Shown: positions 36,891 through 48,564 of the stretch, in pieces | Numbering within the stretch: the stretch's first letter is position 1 | How the letters are laid out: the number at the start of each line of letters is the position of its first letter | From: Glandiceps talaboti | Taxonomy: Eukaryota > Hemichordata > Enteropneusta > Spengelidae | Reading direction: 5' to 3' | Length of the DNA: 64,000 nucleotides | Assembly (NCBI RefSeq): GCF_964340395.1 | Contig: NC_135559.1 | Coordinates: 4,936,501 to 5,000,500 of the forward strand | Program-made: the position numbers and the translations under genes | Notes under the pieces: model-generated | Told to the model about the DNA's origin: nothing | The model's database searches: none | Seen by the model: the letters and a program-made list of their open reading frames with translations, nothing else

Positions 36891-39800
36891 CCTTTAAATT
36901 TAAAAATAGAAATGTCTAAATGCGAGTGCCTCCTAATACTTCTGTTCTTAACTTTCTCTTCCATGCCACATCTGATCAGTACACTTGCCAGCAATTTCTA
37001 CAAAAAGGGGACTATATAGTTACAGATGTGACATGTACTGGTAGCAATATAATGACTGTATCACGTAGTGAATTACAAGGCATAAACTACACATGTAATA
37101 GATATTGTTGGGGATATGTACATTTGTGTAGCCAATACATCCGATAATATACAGAGGCATAATGGTATTACAAATTGGACACACAAGTGAAATCCATACA
37201 GCTAGGTATATGGACACCCACCAGAAGAGGAGGTTTGTCACTACTCCCTCTGTCCATTCAAACCTTTTTATTACTTCAAATACTTAGATATTTAAAATAA
37301 GTTGACGTAGTGTGCACCTCACCTTTCTCACCATGGATCGATGTATATGTACCTTTGTACTTGCAAAAAATATACAGCTCTATAGAATAGTCTAGGCATT
37401 ACACAGGACCAAAGTTGACGATGGTTTTGTCATCGCGATGCCCAAAAAGTATTCTGCATGCCAAACCAATCGAGACAATAGGGCGCCCTCTATGACGTAT
37501 TGTGTAAAGAACGTATAGTGTCAATGCATTACAGCCCTTGTGAGACCTCTCCTTGCAACGCGCGCCTTATCTATTTGTGATCATGTGTGTACAGAATGCG
37601 GGGGGGGGGGGGGGGGGGGTACCGTCTAATTTCACAACCTTTGGTGGAGGGGGCGACGAAAATTCTTGGGTTTAATTTGGGGTCATGGTAACAAAGTTTT
37701 GACCTCTGGCACACTACTATAAATTCTGTAAATTTCAAGGGAAAGCTTGGAAAGGTGCTTGGCCGGCTACCCCAAATATCGCAAATGACTCCCATTAGAA
37801 ATACAACAAACATCACCATGCATATTTCCTAGATTTATACTTTGATAGCCATTTTCGAGATTGACATCTCAAAATATAATTAGTTTATGATTCATGGCCT
37901 TCTCGTAACATAGTTTGCTTCTTTGGAACAGCTGGCATGGATTTCTTAGAAAACGTACTATTTCGTACCAATCCAAAGAGGATTCGGCTATCAAGTTGAC
38001 GTCAAGGGACAGTGTATCGCGCCCCCAAGCGGCAGGTGATGAAGATAGTACATAATAACACAAACCTGTACAAAAAATGACGACATGCAGAAGTTATCAA
38101 AACAAACTATTTATTTAACGACTCAATTTGAATCAACAAAAAGCACATTTTTATAATTATCACATTAAGTCTGATTAAAATCACCTACAAGTATAAAAAA
38201 TGATTTGTAAAAAATGAACACATTTAATAGAATATTACAGTTGTAATGTATATGTAGAAATAAATGAAAAATGAGAAAAGAACAAGTTTAAGATTGATTC
38301 GTAGTATTTAAGTATGTGCTATTATTTATCATGCAGTCTTTTTGATAACACACAGAATATTGAAATCAGAATCTCAATTCTAAAAGTACACAATTTCATT
38401 CATGTGTATATTGTTTTTTACAGTTTCCAATAACTCCAGACTAGTTGCAGTCATAAATATACTTTCATAATATATATCAAAACCAATACACACAAGCATT
38501 CAAAACACCCATTTTTCTCTCACAAAAAACATTACTAAAACAATAAATTCCTAACCTCAACTAATCAAAATCCAACAATATTCAAATTGAAATATGAGTG
38601 TAAAATTAGTAAATTGAGCACGACCACTCGAAAATCACACGTTGTTACTGACGCCGTTGGTGGCGCTCAACACCTACCACTGTCTCAACAGACACACGAC
38701 ACGACACTGTTACAATTGTCCATACATTCTGTAAATTTTCACAAAAAACATGAAATCGTAGAGTGACATTGATATCATGAAATAGATAGATATATGTTAA
38801 CTTACACATATACAATATCAATATATTGCTTTCAGTACATTGAATTATTGCCATGGTTACGCGTTAATTATTTGAACATTGCCCTCTCTCTCCATCAATA
38901 ATTCAAGAAATAGTACAATTGATTGGAGTTGACAAACGGCATTTCCTGTACATGCACAATTGAATTATATAGCAGTCGACAATCGACTACAAAATACCCT
39001 AAAATTGTACATTGTGTTATATCATAACTCTTACATGTAATAATCATGACTGCACTACTATCAATCAATGCGCAGCCTTTGTTTTCTAGTTTCTGAAACA
39101 AAACCACTTGACACAGGTGCATTCCATAAAGCAAATAAGTAGAGGCTAATTTAAATAGAAATGCACTTCAATAAATCTCATATTAACGTAATTTACAATA
39201 GGAACGTCTCAATAATTTATTGCTGTAAACCACGTGCCACTCCTCAGTTGGCGACCTTACAGTGGCCTTTAATAATTAAGTATTCACAGTCACGTGATCA
39301 TACCCTTGGTCGAATCACCTCAGAAAAATCGCAGAAACCATAAATCTGTGATGGTGTCTCCCAGTAATGTCAAAAAAACTTATCGGTTAGTTATGAAGAT
39401 ATAGTATTGCTATTTCTTGAAACTCGCCTTGTCACTATAGAGACACTGTGGCAGAATTAACATTTACCCGTTCATAGATAATTAGAATTAATGTATGAAT
39501 ATTTTGATGACTTATTTCTTTAGCGTAAAAATATGACATCATTCAATTATTTAATTTTTAACCAAATGACAGACAAGAGACTGTCAGTGGCGTATAACTA
39601 TTATAATATTCTTGAACAAGGAGGGAACTTAGACACATTACCTTCTGCGAGTATTGGCTTGGACAACTAGTTGTCTCTACTCACGGCCTATAATCACAGC
39701 AAGTAATCCTTGCATTACTCATAGAGAAATAGTATGCAGCATTCGATTGGTCTATGCATACATTGTATAAAATCATTCAAATGAAGGCGTTTGAGAGCGA

Positions 39801-42155
39801 CCTTCACTACTATACTATTCACAATTTATTCTATTGACGGATTTGCTTGTAAAACGTAAATTAATTAGTTTTGCTAGGCAAAGCACACCTGTAATAAGTG
39901 AAGCAATACATGCTGTAATAACAACATCGTATATTGTCGCTAACCAGGGCTTATTTTTCTTATGCATGTGATACATCTTTTGTGGTTTACGACTATGGAA
40001 ATAGTGCGGAGAATACGAAACATAACCAAGTCATAGCCAATACTCGGAGAGACTACATTTTGAATGAGTCAAGTTTTCATATATTATAACTAAACATTTA
40101 CCAACAAACGTTTGAAATTCACAATGTCAGAATTGAAACTCAACCTGGCTATATGATCATCAATCAAAAATTACGAGACACTGTATGTTTAAAGAGATAT
40201 AACCGAAGGTTGTGTTTGACGCCAATGAAACCTCTTTTCAACTTGACATCTACTTAACTAACCACTCAAGCAATGTTTCAGTTACTAAAATATGTATCCT
40301 CTTTCCTCTTTAAAAATAATAGCTGTCGTGAGAAAAGTTTATTCCATTTTTTCATTTCATGTAAAGTCTATGTAAACGAGGCAGTAAAATGTTATTATGA
40401 AGCCTTTCACAGCTTTCAAGTTATCAGATATCAGGTTGATAAAAAGATGAAACAAATGAACGCAAGTGGAATTAGAAAATGGCGGTTCTCCTTCAACATG
40501 TTAAACTTCACTCTCTGTCTTGAATAGTCTACTTCCGTCGATCGAAACTACAAGTGTTTGAGGTTTTTTAACTCTGTGAGTAAGATTTTCATTCGATACT
40601 ACGAACCCAGAGTCCATGACGTCATTCTTGTACTAAATGTATGTGATCTAACCAACTTTAGCATGATAGAGTGTTAGCTGCTAGCACAATAACGCTTGGC
40701 TGCTACAAGAAACACCGTGTAACAGCGTAATATCGTAGAGTAAAACAATTACGTCATCAACTCATTTACGTATGTTGTCTCAACGATATTGTATAGTTAG
40801 AGTGGTAACTGAAGACGGCCACACCTGCGTTAGTGAGTGTGATACTGTTGGTGGCTTTAATCAAAGGAAATAAATTAAAGCAGAAAAAGTTACAGTTACG
40901 GATGATGTCTCCTTAATTTTTTCACATTTAAGGTTAATTAAAATACATTCAGATGTTGTAATTTGTGTAATTGAAGGATCAGATGGATGGATTAAAAGAT
41001 TTGTGTTGCGTGTAGAATACCAGATGTGAGATGAATCATATTTAAAACACCTCTAACAAATAAACCACTGATACCAAATTAGTATTCCTACTCGAACTCA
41101 GCATTCGATGTAATTAGTCTAAATCTAGCGAATTTGTAAAGAGAACCAGTTCCGGAAATTTCAACCCTACTATCCATTTTGCCGCCAATTTACATCTACA
41201 AATAAATAGGAACATTTTGACGACATATATTGAAATCTCTGAAAGACTTTAATAGCTAGCAGGGATGTGACGACTTCGAATCTTGAGTCCTAAAATATAC
41301 TGTGGTTGGTGAAATAATTGTACAGAATTTGATAGGTAGACCGGATTGACTTTCTGACAAAGACACAAAATTGAACAGGAAACAAAACACATCAAAGGAT
41401 TCTATGAGCAAAGCTGAAACTGACAGACTCGGAAACACAATGTACAGGCACAGGACTATCTTTGCGCATGCTCAAATTGCGAACCTTAAGTTTACAACAT
41501 ATATAGTGTACAAGTGTATGTCGAAGTAAAAATGTTCAAACAAACAGTCGCTATTTCCTCGAGTTTCAAGTGGAATAGTAAATGGCGGTGTTTTGATTAG
41601 AAGATTTTAATCATGCAAATTGTATGAAATTGTACAGTAAAAACCAACTCTCTTTACATCCCTTGCGAAGGCCCATAACAGTTAATTTTCAAATATACGT
41701 CCATTTAGAAGTAGGGACATTGAACCCGACAAATAAATTGCTTTGTCGCAATAGAGCTGTAATTGATGTAGCGGTTATCTTACATCAGTTAACATGAATT
41801 TGTCATGAGAATCTAAGTACTTTAGCAGTTTCTATGGCAACGACAATAAACATTTACCTAGTTCAATGCGTCTCTATGCTAGTCACATTATAAATGAATT
41901 ATTCACAAATTTATATATTTCTTCAATTTTTCTTATGTAACATTTGAATTTGATAACGGTAATTACATCTGTCATAAAGATTTAATATGTTAATATTTAC
42001 AACGCTGCATTGTAAGTTACACGGGTTCGAGTGAATAGATGCAAATTTTGATTCATTAGTGATTTAAATGAACTACACTTGCTGAAGAAAACAGTGCATA
42101 GCATAATCAAAACTTGACTATAGTATTTTAATAAACAATGCCTGACCCTTGCATA

Positions 42156-42419
42156 GGCCTTTCCAAAATTTGCCATGGTGGCGCTCTACTTCCTGTCTGT
42201 TTTTACCTTGGGGGTATACATGGTATAGGTTACTTGATTAATTATAGAGCACTGCTGCTTTCCTCGATGTCTGAACAATACGAAAAATATCCCTGATTTA
42301 CACTTCTACAGAATACCAAGGGGCAAAGCTTTTAAGAAACGGTACTATGAGGTGATGATACCCCCAATTTGAGTTAGAGCGCTGTATTCTCAATTTCCTG
42401 TTTGCAGTTTGCAATGGCC
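42156..42419 (+). mobile_element. GGCC-ended MITE, family 2 copy B
   Basis: Second, better preserved copy of the 264-bp family: starts GGCCTTTCCAAAATTTGCC and ends TTTGCAATGGCC, flanked by ATA and TAA. It lies in the intergenic region between RCBTB and AChE. The subterminal sequence TTTGCCATGGTGGCGCTCTA recurs in shorter form elsewhere in the window. Confidence 0.65.
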
Positions 42420-43577
42420 TAATAGGGGAAATTAAATATAATTTATATTTTGATTTTTACGATTGTTTTGATGTTTAAAAGAACATGGACAGCGTACAAG
42501 TCTCAAGGGCGTAACACTATGTCACTATTTTGCTAATATTTTTCGTGAACTTTCCACGAAATCGTCAAAACATGGTTTACAACTTAGCAAAGTCATTGAG
42601 ACCTGGTCACTTCCACATTCACGGTGTTCTCACCCTAGTTACAACGTCGGTGCATCCTCATTTTTATAACTGGATTTAAAAAAAAAATATTTGACATATT
42701 TACATATGACTTTTCCCGAAATAAGATGTACCATCATTCTTTTACACTAGTCTCATACACAGGGACACGTATATTTGCTTAGATTGTTGTTTTCCTACGG
42801 AAAATATCACACGAATCCTGCTACTATACAAACGTATAAATACACTATTATTCTATACACTATGAGAGCAAATAATTTTTTTTATACAGGCAGAGAAATA
42901 TATTCAAGTCACAACGTTATTATATTTAGCAATCTAAGAAATATCACGCGTCCCTATATATGATGTCATGTATGCCACGGAAAAATGGGCGACGCGGTTC
43001 TTTCTTCATACGACTTGGCTTCAAGTTTTTGTTTCAAGACCACTTAAGTCACTTGTCTCTTTTCCTAGGCGAATATCTCAGCTAATCCCCTCCCCTGAAA
43101 ATCATTATATGAAAAAATCTAAAATATTTCATCTTCTGTGTGTGTGTTGTGGTTTTGGTTGCCATGACATGTAAATTGACCATCTTTGTTATCTTCTGGT
43201 AGTAATAAAATCGGTAAACCAAAGATGAACATACGCGTACTGGAAAAATACGTGAGGGTGTGTTGTTTTGATCATATAGCGGTTATCAAACTGCTAAAGT
43301 ACGTTTCTGTCACTTCCCACAATCCCATTCGGAAAGATGACAAAATATTGGAGGTTTGCCAAATTTATCAACCAAGAAAGAAAGTGATTAATGTGCGTTT
43401 GATTGAATCATTCAGGATTGTATCTAGGCACGTCTCTGATGAAAAAAATAGTGTAAAGAACCACAAAATTCGATAACTGCTCACGTACACTGTCTCCCCT
43501 GGGGTAGTAAGTAATATTTCTTGGTTGGTTGTATCTTGCTCTTCGAATGTTGCACTATCTTAAGTTGTGTAGAAGTC

Positions 43578-43714
43578 TTAAGGTTCGTTGACATTGCAGA
43601 TCTGGCCCTTGTAAGTGACGTAATTTTGGAATTCAGCTTTCCAGTCGCCCATATATTTTGTGCTCCATTGATGAAATTCTTCTTTCCAGCGCTTTTCTGC
43701 TTCCTCAATATCAG
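43578..43714 (-). CDS. ACHE: AChE coding exon 3 (T-peptide)
   Basis: 137 bp from a TTTAAAG acceptor to TAA at 43578-43580. Encodes EAEKRWKEEFHQWSTKYM, then GDWKAEFQNY, then GQIC near the end. This matches the vertebrate T-peptide EAERQWKAEFHRWSSYM. The Cys would make the interchain disulfide and the Trp face would bind a PRAD partner such as ColQ or PRiMA. Confidence 0.93.
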
Positions 43715-46700
43715 CTTTAAAGAAAAAAATGATAAATATTTAGTTACACTTTTGCGCAAAAAAACCCCGAAATACATTTCTTTGTCGTTCATTCATGGCG
43801 CGAAGAAGTAATTTTAATGTCATAGCATTTCCCGCCAAAAGAGTTTTTGCTAAACATTTTCTCCTGGTATGTGGATAACTCACCCTATTAGATTGAACTT
43901 CGAAATGGAATAAAAACTAGTGTACCGAAGATTTCTCGCCTAATGACAAATTTAAGAGAATGTCGTCTGCTGGTCTGCGGATAAAGTCATTCCAGTTGAT
44001 TAAAAGTAACGCAACACATCAAGGCACCCATATCCAAGTTGAGATAACATTGATCAGTATGAAACTGTCAATCCTATCAAAGTCGAGACCTGTTTCCAGG
44101 TAATTGTGTGTAAAATACACGATAGTAAGATAGATAACCCTAGAATGCGACCCCTATGTGAGAAAAATAACATTTTACGCAGTCATATGATAAGCAAGTG
44201 CTGTTCTGCATTATCAAAGAAGTAAATAGTGGATAGAAGTATGAATAAAATAATGGAGATTGAAAGATGTTTTGTGAATCACAAGACAAATCTGAAACAT
44301 GAAATTGTTTGTTTATTATTGCTGTTGCTGTTGTTGTTGTTGTTGTTGTTGTTATTGTTGTCGTCGTCGTCGTCGTCGTCGACGTCGTCGTCGTCGTTTG
44401 TTGTTTATTTTTTATTTTTTTATATGGCTTGTTAACTTGACTACGTTTTCCACCATAGCAATATGAGTTGTATCACCAGTGTTTTCTAGCAGTGACATCA
44501 TTTTTCATTCACGTACTTTATCGTAACGATGATATAATCTAAGTTTTAAAAAAGTACATCACCCCAATTATTTATGTATCTTATCAAGATGTAAGCTGAG
44601 AGTTATCTTAGTATCTAATAAATGTTGAATTTTGTTTGACAAAATCCACACAGTACTGATTTGAGGTCAATCGAAATGACCTTTAACCTTTTGTTAAAGT
44701 TACACAGTATTCACGAAATGGCATAGTCTATAAAAGCTCCAATACTGTACAGACGGTACTCGTATACTCTATATATACTATTTTAGCTAGTGATAAATAT
44801 AGTGTAGACCTCCACTGGCTGCAACAGGGACAATTTTATCATCAAATAATTTTTATTTGACTTAACGTGTATACAGCTAAAACATAAGTCTACCCACAAT
44901 ATTGTTCATGGTGTAAGTTTGCATCTAATAAAACATTTTCAAACCCGACGCTCCTGTTGCAGCTAGTAGTTCGAAAGTTTCTGTGTCATCGCATAGGCCT
45001 AAATGGCGGCCATGTTGCCATCAAAAGGTTTGCAGTGTATATAAGGAGGCAGTGTATCAGCAAGGGCATATCTTTCGTAGCGTTCAAGGCATTCAAACTC
45101 ATGATCAATCACACCAGGTTGAATTATTTACGACGATAACACTCCGCAGCGGGCTTCTTGGATTTCACTTCCCTGTACTGGAATCCACAATTTATGCATG
45201 ATTGTGTCTTTTGATCGTATTCAGATTCAGATTGCGCATATACTCTTGTCGCATGAATTAGTTGCCAATAAACATATGTCATGTGATATATTTTTATCCG
45301 AAATATATTCAGAAAATTAATGTAGATTAACCGTTCAGTGAGTGGATTCAAGTAGGCAACTTTTCAATTTTTAAAACAAAAATAATCCTACAGTTGTTCA
45401 ATTTATTTATAGATTGTGCCCCTTTAAAAAAATAAAAGTACGTTAAGTTTGAGCTAGGCAATGATTGTATAGTAAGAGACTGGTACGATCATTACATCGT
45501 CAATATTGCGTGTATGTCCAGAGAACGTGTACACTAAAAACGTCAATTAGGAGGACTTCCAATGTTGATTGTTCTATTTAAAAACTACCAATTCAAAGAA
45601 GGAATAAATCTGTCGGCACGCTAGCCTACTAATTCAATTACAAATAAAATTATCCAGCAACAATTGCTCCCCGCTGTGGTATAACATGACGCGTAGCTTG
45701 CCTCCAGAAATCGTAGACGGATTTGACCTTGATAATTTCCACACAATGTCAAATCATGACTTTGCTTCTAAATTATGTTAGCATGCAAGCTACTAGCTGT
45801 CTGTCCAATATGAAAAATGATCATGAATTTGTGAAGACCTGACGATTAAAACCCCATTTCTCGGACTCAATGCAAACAAATTAATCAATAATTTGACAAT
45901 GCGATATAATTGAACTATGTCAATTTCTTCCTCCAACTGTGAAAACCTTTTCAGGACCAGAATGAGCGTATATATTTGGCTTCCTATTTCACCTTTTTTT
46001 CTATTCCTAATTTTCACGGTATACCTTACCTGTTTGTATATTCAACTTTGGCAAGTAGTTATCCCAGAATCCACACTCATTAGCACGAGCACCTCTGTCC
46101 ACCTTTGGTGACTCAAGGTAGTCTGTATGCAAATTCATATAATGTTTGCCTGTTTTGTCGAAAACTGGCCAATGTCCTTCATTTTCTGGATGTCTTCAAT
46201 AAAAAAAGATTAAGTTTCGGATTAAATTTCTAGCAAAATATTCAGATGTTCATTTTTATCGAAAGATTGATATTCAAAGAGTTGGACGATGTTTCCTAGT
46301 CGTAGTTAAATATGTGCGATTGACAAACATGAAAAATGCGTATGTTTTACTGCTTGACAGAAAAAACAGCATCGAGCAAGTTTGTGTTTGAAACTTTAAA
46401 AGTGTGTTAAAAGTGTATTATACCGTACATACAATAACAAAAATTAAATATAATTATACACACTTTCAAAAACAAGGAATTTGTGTATGTTGTATCACGC
46501 ACATAAGCATAGTTGAGTTGAGTTGTTGAAATTCAAAATTCAAAATAAATACCCCATTTGTTATCCATATGGCCACTTTAATGGGGAGAATACCCTATTG
46601 TTGACTGCTTGAATTATAATAACAATAGAAACAGTTGACAATGCAATTGCTTAGCAAGGCCTATACGTCACTTCCGCCTATTAAGTTCTGATCAATGCCA

Positions 46701-48564
46701 GCTCCGTTCTGATGAGTGAAAGTGAATGAAACCAGTGTATGTCGATTAACATCCAACTTTTTTTGTAAACATAGTGAATTTATAACTTATCTTTGTCCTT
46801 AAAAGCTCATGTTTTGGTTATAATGATGGTCTTCCAAAGTTTCAATTACCTATCTCTACAACTTCGCACTGTATTTCAAATTGTGAAGAAAGAATCTTCC
46901 GTTTATTATATGGCACGGTCTCTTGGAATTGATTAATTTCATATAATTTATTATAGATACAAACATATAGTTATGTACGGGCAAAGAGTGTCACTATACT
47001 AATAAAGGGGGGTTGGTGTTTAGCAATAAGTTCACTGAATGATTTATAAATTCTTACAATGAACTTACCCGGTCTTAGCAAAGCTAGTCCAATACTTCAT
47101 CATCTTTCGACTCAATTCCTGCTCCTCTGGGGAGTATCCCGTTGACGTGTCTAGGGGAATACCGAAAACATAAGCTATTTCGTCACCATGGAGACAACCC
47201 ATCCACTTTGGCCAAGGTGTGTTGGATGATACTTGTCTGAAGAAGAATTTGTACACGGTTTGTTCGACTTCTGCATAAGCCAATGCAAAGTTATTGGAAG
47301 GACAAATAATGTTGTAATCGCCTACAACATGGTCGATGGCTCCTCGCATCATTTCCCGATCCTCGGGATCCAACCAATCCATGTACTGGAAAGCTATTGC
47401 GTCATACGCGAACTGGTTAAAATTTGGGAAACTCTCGCGTATGGCTAGATGGTAACGGTCCCTATTTGTGAGACTGTTATCAAAAGCAGTAATACCAGCA
47501 GTGCCGTAGACAAGGAAAAAGAACCCCTCGTTCAAGTTATTTCCAATAAGAATAGATGTATTTTTAAATGAGTGTCTCTCTAGTGCTGATTGCGGTGTCT
47601 CAAGTAGGAATGTGCCATCAACCACAGGCACAAATGGAAATATGTAGGGACCAGAATCGACAAACTGGTTGTCCACTAATCGTTGTGCATCTGTTCGACG
47701 TAAACATGATAACATCGCGTTCTTGTTTGTATCGGAGCAATTAACTGCTATTGCTAGACGAGTAGATCGATTGACGGCTAATTCGTGTGATATTGAGCCC
47801 CATGGATTATTGGGTGACCCACTCTGCATAATAGCGTACTTGAATAAATTACGACTCATTGGTGATAAGAGATGATATCCTACACTGTCAGACCCGGCAC
47901 TTTCTCCAAATATTGTGACCTGATCGGGGTCTCCACCGAAATGATGGATGTTATCCTGCACCCATTGTAAAGCTAACACTTGATCAAATAAACCCGCGTT
48001 GCCCGGCGTATCTGTGTGATCCAGGAAAAGGAACCCTAGTGGACCGAGACGATAGTTCATGGACACAACAATAACGTTTTCTTCAGCGGCCAGATATTTC
48101 GCATCGTAGACTTCTAATCCCGAAGTACCACTGTAGTATCCCCCACCGTATATCCACACCATAACAGCGGCGTTAGTTGGACGAGGAGACGGTGTCCACA
48201 CGTTTAAATTTAAGCAGTCCTCGCTGAGTGGTTGCTTCGAATTCCACATCTGTGACCCCGAAAAATTGCCATAAGCATTATCGATATATCCATAACACGC
48301 ATTCCCGTAGTCCGTTACTTCCAGGATGTCATCCCATTTATCCACAGGTACTGGTCGACGAAAACGCATCTCACCACCCGTGGCTTTCCCGTACGGTATC
48401 CCCAGAAAGACACTCACCTGTGTATCAAATACTTCCACACTTTTACCCTTAATAACACCGCCATTACTCAAGGTTACCGTTAGTTCCTGTAACGCCTGAG
48501 TGTGCACAAACTCGTAGAAAACAGCACATGTGAAGAAAAATGTCCACACTCTCTTAAACGCCAT
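43578..48564 (-). CDS. ACHE: Acetylcholinesterase, three coding exons, complete, T-type tail
   Basis: Secreted serine hydrolase that splits acetylcholine at cholinergic synapses. Exons 47069-48564, 46030-46193 and 43578-43714 join in phase to 598 aa (human BChE 602), with breaks at FAKTG|HPEN and before the tail, as in vertebrate cholinesterases. I chose ATG 48564 because it sits in CACCATGG just after a TTTTCCAG acceptor; the ATG at 48591 would then be intronic. Seen, numbered from this start: signal peptide (KRVWTFFFTCAVF), Cys90-Cys117 omega loop with choline-site Trp107, oxyanion YGGGYYSG, Ser222 in FGESAGS, Glu346 in NEGFFFLVYG, His459 in MGCLHGDEI, and an aromatic acyl pocket (Tyr307, Phe309). 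The tail carries seven aromatic residues and a Cys, the PRAD-binding tetramerisation peptide. Introns are 875 and 2315 bp. Oddities: HGDEI in place of HGYEI, and an extra residue in the tail heptads. Confidence 0.95.
44316..44398. repeat. (TTG)n-(TCG)n trinucleotide run in AChE intron 2
   Basis: TTG repeats passing into an unusually pure TCG run at about 44361-44396 with one GACG interruption. CpG-rich trinucleotide repeats are rarer than TTG in this window. Confidence 0.9.
46030..46193 (-). CDS. ACHE: AChE coding exon 2
   Basis: 164 bp between an ATTGAAG acceptor and a GTAAGG donor (the vertebrate exon is 167 bp). Encodes GHWPVFDKTGKHYMNL and ECGFWDNYLPKL, where vertebrates have WPVF and C-FW--F-PK. 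It contributes the Cys that pairs with the one in NIICPSN of exon 1. Confidence 0.93.
47069..48564 (-). CDS. ACHE: AChE coding exon 1 (signal peptide and most of catalytic domain)
   Basis: 1496 coding bases, against about 1.5 kb for vertebrate BCHE exon 2. Holds the whole catalytic triad, four N-glycosylation sequons (NFS, NRS, NCS, NTS) and four of the six expected core cysteines. Ends at GG followed by the donor GTAAGT. Confidence 0.95.

Larger units (their letters stand above)
36101..43577. other. Intergenic region between RCBTB and AChE
   Basis: No host gene recognised. The open frames are short and unlike known proteins. Contents: U2 fragment at 36.8 kb, a poly-G tract at 37600-37619, GGGCGCCCTC at 37481, a CTCF-like motif at 38018-38035, CACGTG E-boxes at about 39230 and 39291, and the family 2 MITE at 42.2 kb. 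The right end must include the AChE 3' UTR; no clear AATAAA was seen in that orientation. Confidence 0.5.

Noticed and set aside
36641-36994. 117-codon minus-strand frame and the plus-strand frame at 36789
   Set aside because: Both run through the U2 snRNA fragment; the plus frame has a hydrophobic stretch but no homology and no supported splice partner.
43186-43476. 96-codon plus-strand frame
   Set aside because: No recognisable domain, ordinary for random frames in this sequence, and antisense to the expected AChE 3' UTR.
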